This document shows, piece by piece, positions 1 through 5,343 of a stretch of 5,343 nucleotides of DNA. The DNA lies in contig JANWWB010000229.1 of the NCBI GenBank assembly GCA_025056515.1, positions 1 through 5,343 of the forward strand. The letters are read 5' to 3'. The DNA is from Anaerolineales bacterium. GTDB taxonomy: Bacteria; Chloroflexota; Anaerolineae; Anaerolineales; Villigracilaceae. Position numbers and translations under genes: made by a program. A model generated the notes under the pieces. That model saw only the letters and a list, made by a program, of their open reading frames with translations, had not been told where the DNA came from and made no database searches. Positions within the stretch are counted from its first letter, which is position 1; each line of letters begins with the position of its first letter.

Positions 1-20
1 TTCAAGTAAGGAGTATTTTT

Positions 21-1037
21 ATGCAACTGCGACACTTCATTGATACTCAAGATTTCACCAAACAAGAACTGCTCGACATCATCGAATTGACGCGCCTGAT
101 CAAGGCCGCCGATAAGCAAGGCTGTACGCCCAAACTGTTGGAAGGCGCCTCGCTGGCTATGATTTTTGAAGAACCCTCCACCCGTACGCGCGTTTCCTTT
201 GAGGTCGCCATGACCGAACTCGGCGGCCACGCCCTGTACCTCAAGCCGGGTGAGATTCACCTGGGCGTACGCGAATCGATGCACGACACGGCCAAAGTCC
301 TCTCGCGCATGTGCGATGCTATCTTCTGTCGAGCCCTCAAGCACCAGACGGTGACCGAGTTAGCGCGCTATGCCGAAGTGCCCGTCATCAATGGCCTCAC
401 CGATTACAACCACCCCACCCAAGTCGTCTGCGACGTGCTGACCATGATGGAACACATGCCGCCCGGCAAGCGCTTGGAGGATTTGCACGTTACCTTCATC
501 GGCGATGCTACGAATGTCCTCTCTTCACTAATGCTTATCACCACTCGCTTGGGGATGCATTTCACCCACGCTGCGCCGAAGAAATATCAGCCCCCAGCAG
601 AGTGGATTGCCTGGGCAGAAGCCAATTGCCGCGAATCCGGCGGGACTTTGACCATCACCGAAGATCCCATTGAGGCCGTGCGTGAAGCCGATTTCATCTA
701 TACTGACCTGTGGTGGTGGGTTGGTCAAGAAGATCAAATTCCGGAGCGTCGTGCTGCATTCATGCCTAGGTATCAGGTCAATCTGGAGTTGTTCCAGAAA
801 GCCCCCTCGCACTGCAAATTTATGCATTGTTTACCGGCCTCGCGCGGCGTCGAAGCGACCGATGACGTCATGGACCACCCACGTTCCATCATCTTTGACC
901 AGTCCGAAAACCGCCTGCATACCGAGAAAGGCCTGCTGGTCTATCTGCTCCATCATCGTCTGCCACGTCCATCCGAGGAACTCAAAGCCTATCACAAGGG
1001 CAAGATTGAAGCCTTCCTGCACAGCTTGTCTGTTTGA
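21..1037 (+). CDS. aguB: Putrescine carbamoyltransferase (agmatine deiminase pathway)
   Basis: This 338-residue cytoplasmic enzyme should phosphorolyse N-carbamoylputrescine to putrescine and carbamoyl phosphate. Transcarbamylase motifs are all visible: the carbamoyl-phosphate loop STRTR at residues 53-57, R104, HPTQ at 131-134 and HCLP at 269-272. The length and fold order match the ornithine/putrescine carbamoyltransferase family. The ornithine-binding SMG motif expected after D-x-W is missing; residues 229-237 read DLWWWVGQE instead. Stretches such as YNHPTQ, KFMHCLPA and ENRLHTEKGLLVYL resemble the known Enterococcus PTC, and a C-terminal helix-like tail (about 317-338) is present as in PTC. 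The start has a good AAGGAG site at 8-13, 7 nt upstream. The neighbours (agmatine deiminase and an antiporter) support putrescine over ornithine as the product. The alternative is an ornithine carbamoyltransferase, which the missing SMG and the context argue against. Confidence 0.88.
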   Translation: MQLRHFIDTQDFTKQELLDIIELTRLIKAADKQGCTPKLLEGASLAMIFEEPSTRTRVSFEVAMTELGGHALYLKPGEIHLGVRESMHDTAKVLSRMCDAIFCRALKHQTVTELARYAEVPVINGLTDYNHPTQVVCDVLTMMEHMPPGKRLEDLHVTFIGDATNVLSSLMLITTRLGMHFTHAAPKKYQPPAEWIAWAEANCRESGGTLTITEDPIEAVREADFIYTDLWWWVGQEDQIPERRAAFMPRYQVNLELFQKAPSHCKFMHCLPASRGVEATDDVMDHPRSIIFDQSENRLHTEKGLLVYLLHHRLPRPSEELKAYHKGKIEAFLHSLSV

Positions 1038-1059
1038 ACCCTTTCTGTCTACGTGCAAC

Positions 1060-1088
1060 ATCCCGGAGGCGCTTTCTGCCTCCGGGAT
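1060..1088 (+). promoter_or_regulatory. Perfect 11-bp intercistronic hairpin
   Basis: ATCCCGGAGGC (1060-1070) and GCCTCCGGGAT (1078-1088) are exact reverse complements around a 7-nt loop, GCTTTCT. The element lies in the 79-nt gap between the carbamoyltransferase stop and the permease start. No T-run follows on either strand (AACCCTGTCTG on +), so it is not a typical intrinsic terminator. An RNA-stability hairpin, or partial attenuation that sets the ratio of the first enzyme to the permease, is the likelier reading (inference). Confidence 0.6.
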
Positions 1089-1116
1089 AACCCTGTCTGT
1101 TGCCGGAGAAAATGAT

Positions 1117-2502
1117 ATGACGCTCCCTTCACAACCTTCCAAGAGGACCTTCAAAAAAGTCCTTAAAACACTCGACATGACGCTTTTCACGGTCTGTGCC
1201 ATTATCGTGATTGACACACTGGCAGCTTCTGCCGCTATCGGTCCATCCACCATTTCCTGGTGGATTCTGACCCTGTTTCTGTTTTTTGTTCCGTATGGTC
1301 TGGTCACAGCCGAACTAGGTACGACCTATCCCGAACAAGGTGGTCTTTACGTATGGATCAAACGAGCCTTTGGAAGTCGTTGGGCCGCACGCTCGACATG
1401 GTACTACTGGGTTAACGTGGCACTCTGGATGCCTTCTGTGTACATTCTGTTTGCCGGGATGTTTGCCCAATTGTTCTGGCCAGATATGCCGCTCTGGCTT
1501 CAAATCGGCATGGCGATCTTGATGACATGGCTGACCGTCTGGATTGGTGTCATCACCTTGGAAACGAGTAAGTGGGTACCGAACATTGGAGCTTTTATCA
1601 AAGCAGCCCTTATGCTCATCTTGGGCATAGGCGGCATCCTCTATGCTATACGCAATGGCGTGGCAAACGACCTATCTTTGCGTGCCATGCTGCCCAGTTG
1701 GAACGCCGGTTTGGCTTTCTTGCCGGTCATTGTCTATAACTTTATGGGCTTTGAATTAATGTCCGGAGCGGCGGAAGAAATGGAAAACCCTACCCGCGAC
1801 CTTGTTTCGGCTATTTTGATTGCCGGTGGATTGATTGCCTTCTTCTATCTCTTTGCAACCATCGGCATCTTGCTGGCTCTGCCGCTCGACCAACTCGGTC
1901 TGGTCTCCGGCATCATCGACACGCTCGAAGCCATTTTGGGTAAATCTGGGCTAGGCGCTGTTGCCGTAACGATTTTGGGGGTCGGGGCACTCTATACCTT
2001 TCTGGCGAATATGGTCACCTGGACCATGGGAGCAAACCGCACAGCCGCCGAAGCGGCTGAAGAAGGCGAACTGCCGCCCGTCTTTGGTAAATTACATCCG
2101 GTTAACCAGACTCCGGTGGGCGCTTACCTGATCACCGGCCTCATCTCGAGCGGGGTCTTGGTCCTATACGGCTTCCTTGCCACCTCCAACGAAGAACTCT
2201 TCTGGACCCTGTTTGCCTTCTCATCCGTCATCTTCTTGCTCCCCTACTTAGCGCTCTTCCCGGCCTTTCTCAAATTACGCCAAACCGATACAAAAGTGCA
2301 GCGTCCCTTCCAGATTCCGGGCGGCATGCCAATCGCACTCCTGATTGCCGTTATCTGTGAACTCTTCATCCTACAGGCAATTGTTTTCTTCTTTTGGGTT
2401 CCAGGTCAACCCTTTGAGCCGAACTTTGCCCTTCCCGTACTAGGCGGGATACTTGTTACCATTCTGACAGGCGAACTGCTCTTGCGAAGAAAGCAATCCT
2501 AA
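1117..2502 (+). CDS. aguD: APC-superfamily amino acid/polyamine permease, probable agmatine/putrescine antiporter
   Basis: This is a 461-residue integral membrane protein with about 12 hydrophobic segments, of the usual APC length. Signature stretches of the glutamate:GABA/agmatine antiporter branch are visible: LDMTLFTV followed by IDTLAASAAIGPS near residues 19-44, AELGTTYPEQGGLYVW at 65-80, and NFMGFELMSGAAEEMENPTRD at 208-228. By context it should import agmatine and export putrescine, which needs no extra energy; substrate identity is inferred from its position between aguB-like and aguA-like genes. The reading frame stays open upstream to 670, but that part is antisense-free overlap with the carbamoyltransferase frame. 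The start at 1117 is chosen because GGAG (1105-1108) sits 8 nt before it and the N-terminus then fits the family. The next gene follows after 33 nt with no terminator, so they are probably cotranscribed. Confidence 0.85.
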   Translation: MTLPSQPSKRTFKKVLKTLDMTLFTVCAIIVIDTLAASAAIGPSTISWWILTLFLFFVPYGLVTAELGTTYPEQGGLYVWIKRAFGSRWAARSTWYYWVNVALWMPSVYILFAGMFAQLFWPDMPLWLQIGMAILMTWLTVWIGVITLETSKWVPNIGAFIKAALMLILGIGGILYAIRNGVANDLSLRAMLPSWNAGLAFLPVIVYNFMGFELMSGAAEEMENPTRDLVSAILIAGGLIAFFYLFATIGILLALPLDQLGLVSGIIDTLEAILGKSGLGAVAVTILGVGALYTFLANMVTWTMGANRTAAEAAEEGELPPVFGKLHPVNQTPVGAYLITGLISSGVLVLYGFLATSNEELFWTLFAFSSVIFLLPYLALFPAFLKLRQTDTKVQRPFQIPGGMPIALLIAVICELFILQAIVFFFWVPGQPFEPNFALPVLGGILVTILTGELLLRRKQS

Positions 2503-2535
2503 GGAACCGCTTTCCGAATCTTCTGGAGGTCCTTT

Positions 2536-3630
2536 ATGTCTTTGACTCTCGACTCTACTCCTCGTGCTGATGGTTTTTACATGCCTGCCGAGTTTGCCCC
2601 GCACGTCGGGACATGGATGCTCTGGCCACAGCGTCCCGATAACTGGCGCTTGGGTGCCAAACCGGCGCAAAAAGCCTTTGTGGCGGTCGCACGCGCCATC
2701 GCCCAGTTTGAACCGGTGACGATGGGTGTCAATCACAATCAATATGCGAATGCCCGCCAAATGCTTCCTCCCGAAATACGCGTGGTGGAAATTTCGAATA
2801 ACGATTCCTGGATGCGCGATTGCGGCCCAACCTTCGTCATCAACGGACACGGGATGGTGCGCGGCATCGATTGGAAATTCAACGCTTGGGGTGGCCTCTA
2901 CAACGGCCTCTACTTCCCCTGGGATTTGGACGACATGGTTCCCCAAAAGGTCTTAGAAATTGAGCGACTTGACCGCTATCAAGCGCCCCTAGTGCTGGAG
3001 GGCGGCTCAATTCACGTTGACGGCGAAGGAACATGCCTAACCACAGCCGAATGTTTGCTCAGTCCAGGCCGCAATCCAGACCTGACCCAAGAACAAATCG
3101 AAAATTATCTCAAAGATTACCTCAACGTAGAGAAAGTCATCTGGATTCCGCGCGGAGTATACAACGATGAGACGACCGGCCATGTGGACAATCTAGCTTG
3201 CTTCTTGCGCCCCGGAGAGATCGCCCTCACTTGGACGGATGACACAGCTGACCCCCAATATGAACGCTCGGCTGAGGCCTACGATTTCCTGATGTCGCAA
3301 ACCGATGCGCGCGGGCGGCGTTTCAAGGTCCACAAGATTCATCAGCCCAACCCCGTCTATATCACCGCCGAAGAGGCTGAGGGCGTAGACGCCGTGGAAG
3401 GCACATTACCGCGTCAGGCCGGCGACCGACTTGCCGCCTCGTATATCAATTTCTATTTCTGCAATGGAGGAGCCATCGTCCCCACCTTCGATGACCCTCA
3501 TGATGCACAAGCGTTAGCGACCTTGCAGGAGTTGTTACCGGAACGTAAAGTGGTGGGTGTGCCGGCACGGGAGATTTTACTCGGCGGCGGGAATATCCAT
3601 TGTATTACTCAACAGCAACCGCGCGGTTAG
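2536..3630 (+). CDS. aguA: Agmatine deiminase (agmatine iminohydrolase)
   Basis: This 364-residue cytoplasmic enzyme hydrolyses agmatine to N-carbamoylputrescine and ammonia. It belongs to the guanidine-modifying (PPADI-type) pentein superfamily. The catalytic layout is complete: [12 protein letters not shown] (89-100) supplies D95, LEGGSIH (154-160) the conserved Glu, GHVDN (215-219) supplies H216 and D218, and [11 protein letters not shown] near the C-terminus supplies nucleophile C356. Length and motif spacing match Enterococcus AguA closely. The start has a strong GGAGGT at 2525-2530, 5 nt before ATG. It is the last gene of the visible AgDI cluster, and the product feeds the carbamoyltransferase encoded first. 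The stop codon overlaps a 12-bp palindrome at 3617-3628. The carbamate kinase gene that usually follows is not present downstream. Confidence 0.95.
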   Translation: MSLTLDSTPRADGFYMPAEFAPHVGTWMLWPQRPDNWRLGAKPAQKAFVAVARAIAQFEPVTMGVNHNQYANARQMLPPEIRVVEISNNDSWMRDCGPTFVINGHGMVRGIDWKFNAWGGLYNGLYFPWDLDDMVPQKVLEIERLDRYQAPLVLEGGSIHVDGEGTCLTTAECLLSPGRNPDLTQEQIENYLKDYLNVEKVIWIPRGVYNDETTGHVDNLACFLRPGEIALTWTDDTADPQYERSAEAYDFLMSQTDARGRRFKVHKIHQPNPVYITAEEAEGVDAVEGTLPRQAGDRLAASYINFYFCNGGAIVPTFDDPHDAQALATLQELLPERKVVGVPAREILLGGGNIHCITQQQPRG

Positions 3631-3739
3631 CATGTTTCGGCGCCGCCCAGGCAGCCATATCACTCGACTTCTGGTACCTCACACATTCATCGCAAAAAGT
3701 CGTCAACCCTTTCTCTACCACGACTATCCAGACATACAT
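3605..3739 (-). CDS. Possible 44-residue antisense small protein, unrecognised
   Basis: On the minus strand an ATG at 3739 opens a 44-codon frame ending with TAA at 3605, overlapping the 3' end of agmatine deiminase by 26 nt. The peptide starts [12 protein letters not shown], has a CDEC pair at residues 16-19 and a C-terminal AAWAAPKH stretch. About 60% of its codons end in G or C, and it fills much of an otherwise gene-free interval. Against it: no good ribosome-binding site precedes the ATG (only TGAG about 9 nt upstream), there is no recognised family, and the open frame continues upstream without an obvious start. It may be chance; no function can be assigned. Confidence 0.2.
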   Translation of the reverse strand: MYVWIVVVEKGLTTFCDECVRYQKSSDMAAWAAPKHANRAVAVE

Positions 3740-3841
3740 GCCCGGTTGCTCACAAGTGACCTGGGCTATTCTTTGCCTGGTATAATCAGCACCAACTCGG
3801 TGCGCAACAGATGACCAAGAAATAGTACAGAGACGGCATAC
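3631..3841. other. Intergenic region between the agmatine cluster and the lipoprotein unit
   Basis: This stretch of 211 nt has no convincing plus-strand gene. It holds an extended -10 promoter, a pair of operator-like repeats and a weak antisense ORF, each described separately. I see no clear intrinsic terminator after agmatine deiminase: the GC-rich segment around 3641-3655 can fold weakly but has no T-run. A five-codon mini-frame (ATG ACC AAG AAA TAG, 3811-3825) lies in the predicted leader and has no visible ribosome site. Confidence 0.6.
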
Positions 3842-3849
3842 ATGCCCGG
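3733..3849 (+). repeat. 13-bp direct repeat with dyad core, operator-like pair
   Basis: CATACATGCCCGG occurs exactly at 3733-3745 and 3837-3849, 104 bp apart. Each copy sits inside a near-dyad: GGCAT-AC-ATGCC at 3835-3846 is perfectly symmetric and GACATACATGCC at 3731-3742 has one mismatched pair. The downstream copy overlaps the lipoprotein start codon; the upstream copy lies before the promoter. Dyad symmetry, placement around the promoter and a spacing close to ten DNA turns fit a pair of regulator sites. A chance repeat or small local duplication is also possible. Confidence 0.4.
3756..3786 (+). promoter_or_regulatory. Extended -10 sigma-70-type promoter
   Basis: TATAAT at 3781-3786 is a perfect consensus -10 box, preceded by TGG so that the TGn extended -10 motif is complete (3778-3780). 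The best -35 candidate is GTGACC (3756-3761, four of six matches) with a long 19-nt spacer, so the extended -10 probably carries the recognition. The predicted transcript would start near 3793 and have a leader of about 50 nt before the lipoprotein ATG. This makes the lipoprotein/membrane-protein pair a separate transcription unit from the agmatine genes. Confidence 0.62.
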
Positions 3850-4444
3850 CCGCATTGCCTTTTCCGGTTTGATTGTGCTTTTTCTCATCGGCCTCACAGC
3901 CTGCAGAGCCTCCTCGCCGGTATCCCCTACTCCCACCTTGCCGGATGTTCAGGCAGAAGAAGAGGCAGTTTACGCTGCTCTCTTTGAGCAGACTTATAAC
4001 GAACCGCGCATGTACGTCATACAAGCAGAGACTGAAACTCACGCCATGCCTCAAGACCTGAACACTTTGTTGGCATATGTCCAAGAAGGTATGGCCAGTC
4101 TACAAGAGACTACGATTGAGAATTTCAAAGCGCGTAACGACACCACCTACCCTCTTCGTCCCGATATGCAACTGGGGCGTCCCTATGTTTTGCTGACTCG
4201 TGAGGAAATCAATCAAATTTTTGGCCTGAATACAAGTGGCTGGGATGTGTTCTACACGCGTTATCCCAACTCGCCTGGCCTAACAAGGGTCTCGCGCGTC
4301 GGGTTCAACAGCGACTATACGCAGGCATTGGTTTATATCGGCACGCAGTCGCATTGGCTAGCCGGCGCAGGTTACTATGTCCTATTAGAAAAAGTAGAGG
4401 GCCAATGGAAAATCATCCAGGAGGTCATGGTTTGGATTTCATGA
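3842..4444 (+). CDS. Putative lipoprotein, unnamed family
   Basis: This 200-residue protein has a typical type II signal peptide: basic MPGR, a hydrophobic core at 8-18 and the lipobox LTAC with the lipidated cysteine at position 21, followed by a Ser/Pro/Thr linker (about 22-35). The mature protein should be anchored on the outer face of the cytoplasmic membrane. The middle part (40-100) looks helical. The last 70 residues are rich in aromatic and beta-type segments (WDVFYTRYP, SRVGFN, QALVYIG, AGAGYYVLLEK, GQWKII). That pattern resembles small NTF2/cystatin-like extracytoplasmic domains seen in many unnamed bacterial proteins, but I cannot assign a family or activity. No catalytic motif or mature cysteine pair is evident. 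The ribosome site is weak (AGAG near 3829-3832). Its end overlaps the start of the membrane protein, so the two are likely translated together. Confidence 0.8.
   Translation: MPGRIAFSGLIVLFLIGLTACRASSPVSPTPTLPDVQAEEEAVYAALFEQTYNEPRMYVIQAETETHAMPQDLNTLLAYVQEGMASLQETTIENFKARNDTTYPLRPDMQLGRPYVLLTREEINQIFGLNTSGWDVFYTRYPNSPGLTRVSRVGFNSDYTQALVYIGTQSHWLAGAGYYVLLEKVEGQWKIIQEVMVWIS
4419..4425 (+). promoter_or_regulatory. Strong Shine-Dalgarno site that favours a TTG start
   Basis: AGGAGGT lies inside the lipoprotein gene near its end. It is 6 nt before TTG 4432 and 15 nt before ATG 4441, both in the membrane-protein frame. The spacing fits TTG much better. The ATG at 4427 is in the lipoprotein frame and too close to the site. 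Confidence 0.65.
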
Positions 4445-5043
4445 AAGGGTTGCGTTCGCCATTTCTCTGGTTTCTCTTATGCTTGGTGGTAGTAGCCGGA
4501 CTAGCCGCTATTGGACCTGAAGAAAAGACCCTCGGGCCAAATGTGCGCATTGTCTATTTACATGGAGCCTGGGTGTTGGCTGCAGAAGCATGTCTGGCCT
4601 CTGCAGCGTTCAGCGGTTTGGTGGGAATCTTGTCCGGTCGCAAGCGTTTTCATGATTGGTCACAGGCTTTAGGCCGCTCTGGGATTATTTTTTGGGTGAC
4701 ATATTTGCCTCTTTCCTTATGGGCGATGCAGGCAAACTGGAACGGGTTATTCCTGGCCGAACCGCGTTTCCGAGTCGGATTCGTGTTTGCTTTAACAGGC
4801 ATCCTGCTACAAGTAGGGCTGGCGCTTTTAGGGCGTCCTGTGTTGACCTCGCTTGGGAATGTTTTGTTCTTCACCGCTTTGCTGTTTGCCCTACGCCAAG
4901 CCGGTTACGTCATGCATCCGCCGCCTTCGCCGATTTTCGAGTCGGGTATTCCGGGCTTACAGATTTATTTCCTTGGGTTGATTGTTCTGGTTATGAGCGC
5001 GGCCTACTTTCTGACCCGCTGGTTTCTACACAAGCAATCCTAG
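4432..5043 (+). CDS. Six-helix membrane protein, divergent CcmC/CcsA-like (heme-handling family)
   Basis: About 203 residues (200 if ATG 4441 is the start), with six predicted membrane helices (ATG numbering: about 8-24, 38-62, 81-98, 112-131, 137-153, 173-190). Positive residues in the loops place both termini inside. RIVYLHGAW (36-44) resembles the RIMYxH segment of CcmC that carries its first heme-ligand histidine. VMHPPPSP (157-164) carries a second outward histidine between helices 5 and 6. The loop between helices 3 and 4 reads ANWNGLFLAEPRFR, which aligns without gaps to the CcmC WWD loop (WGxWWxWDxR) but keeps only the first Trp and the acidic-Pro-Arg end. Family membership is inferred from this layout; heme binding is unproven. 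It overlaps the lipoprotein gene by 13 nt, suggesting the pair work together at the outer face of the membrane. No other cytochrome c maturation gene is visible. An unrelated six-helix protein is the alternative. Confidence 0.72.
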   Translation: MDFMKGLRSPFLWFLLCLVVVAGLAAIGPEEKTLGPNVRIVYLHGAWVLAAEACLASAAFSGLVGILSGRKRFHDWSQALGRSGIIFWVTYLPLSLWAMQANWNGLFLAEPRFRVGFVFALTGILLQVGLALLGRPVLTSLGNVLFFTALLFALRQAGYVMHPPPSPIFESGIPGLQIYFLGLIVLVMSAAYFLTRWFLHKQS

Positions 5044-5182
5044 TTTTAGCAAATGAAAACAGGTGCTGGTAGCGCTATCACCGACACAATTCACCGTCAT
5101 AAAGCAGACAGGACAAGCAATGCCTACACAAACAATGACCACCCGTTGAAGGTGGTTGGTTGCTTTTTGGTCTCCATCTGCA
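5044..5182. other. Convergent intergenic region before dnaA
   Basis: These 139 nt separate the plus-strand membrane-protein stop from the minus-strand dnaA stop. They hold the terminator hairpin listed separately and a TAGCGCTA palindrome (5070-5077) of unclear meaning. No DnaA box (TTATNCACA) and no RNA gene were seen. Confidence 0.6.
5138..5168 (+). terminator. Probable bidirectional intrinsic terminator
   Basis: ACCACC (5138-5143) and GGTGGT (5151-5156) form a 6-bp stem with a 7-nt loop, and a TTTTT run follows at 5164-5168 on the plus strand. The T-run begins 7 nt after the stem, and weak flanking pairs (AAC at 5131-5133 with GGTT at 5158-5161) may bring it closer. On the minus strand the same stem is followed by CATTGTTTG, a weaker U-rich tail. 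The position between convergent genes supports termination in both directions. Confidence 0.5.
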
Positions 5183-5343
5183 CTACATGGCTGCCGAAGT
5201 GCCATAAAGCATATTGCGCATCTGCACCACCTGACGACGAATCTTTTCATCTCGTTCGATTAAATCCGCCACCTTCTCACAGGCATACATAACAGTTGTG
5301 TGATCGCGCCCGCCCAAAGCCTGACCAATCTGGGGCAGAGAGA
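5183..5343 (-). CDS. dnaA: Chromosomal replication initiator DnaA, C-terminal end (partial)
   Basis: The minus strand encodes the last 52 residues of DnaA, ending at TAG (5183-5185); the gene start lies beyond the window edge. The visible part begins [20 protein letters not shown] and continues through [26 protein letters not shown] followed by a helix is the DnaA domain IV signature, the part that contacts DnaA boxes at the replication origin through its helix-turn-helix. After it come a charged helix and a short tail ending GTSAAM. DnaA binds origin DNA and, through its upstream AAA+ domain (not visible here), opens the duplex. The gene is convergent with the lipoprotein/membrane-protein unit and not part of it. 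Confidence 0.93.
   Translation of the reverse strand, partial: SLPQIGQALGGRDHTTVMYACEKVADLIERDEKIRRQVVQMRNMLYGTSAAM

Noticed and set aside
1..9. TTC AAG TAA as the possible end of an upstream gene
   Set aside because: Only two codons would be visible; the TAA overlaps the ribosome-binding region and cannot be distinguished from chance.
670..1116. Upstream extension of the permease frame to an ATG at 670
   Set aside because: It lies in a different frame within the carbamoyltransferase gene, has no membrane-protein character, and the ATG at 1117 has a good ribosome site and a family-like N-terminus.
1211..1239. TTGACA resembling a -35 box inside the permease gene
   Set aside because: No acceptable -10 lies 16-18 nt downstream, and the bases encode the conserved IDT segment of the first membrane helix.
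3557..3814. 85-codon plus-strand ORF running out of the end of agmatine deiminase
   Set aside because: It starts out of frame inside a conserved enzyme region with no ribosome site, and its peptide resembles no protein.
3811..3825. Tiny frame MTKK in the lipoprotein leader as a leader peptide
   Set aside because: Four codons with no ribosome site and no run of regulatory codons or attenuator hairpins.
4354..4431. Upstream extension of the membrane-protein frame to an ATG at 4354
   Set aside because: It is inside the lipoprotein gene; the extra peptide is arginine-rich and unlike the rest, and the strong Shine-Dalgarno site lies downstream of it.
5070..5077. TAGCGCTA palindrome as a second terminator or origin element
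   Set aside because: No T-run follows, surrounding pairing is interrupted, and it does not match a DnaA box.
5053..5292. 79-codon plus-strand ORF across the terminator and dnaA end
   Set aside because: It overlaps the clear DnaA domain IV coding sequence in antisense and has no ribosome site or recognisable protein character.

Overview
The window carries a compact agmatine-catabolism cluster on the + strand, then a two-gene lipoprotein/membrane-protein unit on the same strand, and finally the 3' end of dnaA read on the - strand. The organism is a bacterium with moderate GC content and clear Shine-Dalgarno sites. The DnaA tail and the style of the unnamed lipoprotein would fit Chloroflexota (Anaerolineae-like), but that placement is recall without a search and is only tentative.

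Region 1 (1-3630): three tightly spaced genes encode putrescine carbamoyltransferase (PTC), an APC-family antiporter-like permease and agmatine deiminase. Together they form most of the agmatine deiminase (AgDI) pathway. Agmatine enters in exchange for putrescine, is deiminated to N-carbamoylputrescine plus ammonia, and is phosphorolysed to putrescine plus carbamoyl phosphate. The gene order B-D-A matches the classical enterococcal agu operon. The usual last gene, carbamate kinase (aguC), is not where it would be expected, and no aguR-type regulator is visible. A perfect 11-bp hairpin lies between the first two genes.

Region 2 (3631-3841): a 211-bp intergenic stretch with a strong extended -10 promoter (TGGTATAAT) that drives the next unit. 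Two copies of a 13-bp repeat with near-dyad symmetry lie 104 bp apart on either side of this promoter and could be operators. A 44-codon antisense ORF here is only a weak candidate gene.

Region 3 (3842-5043): a small secreted lipoprotein of unrecognised family overlaps a six-helix membrane protein. The membrane protein keeps the layout of the CcmC/CcsA heme-handling family (two outward-facing histidines around a W..PR loop) but has lost most of the tryptophan-rich WWD signature. This is the most unusual item in the window.

Region 4 (5044-5343): a short convergent intergenic region with a hairpin/T-tract terminator, then the C-terminal 52 residues of DnaA (domain IV signature) on the - strand, running off the window edge.
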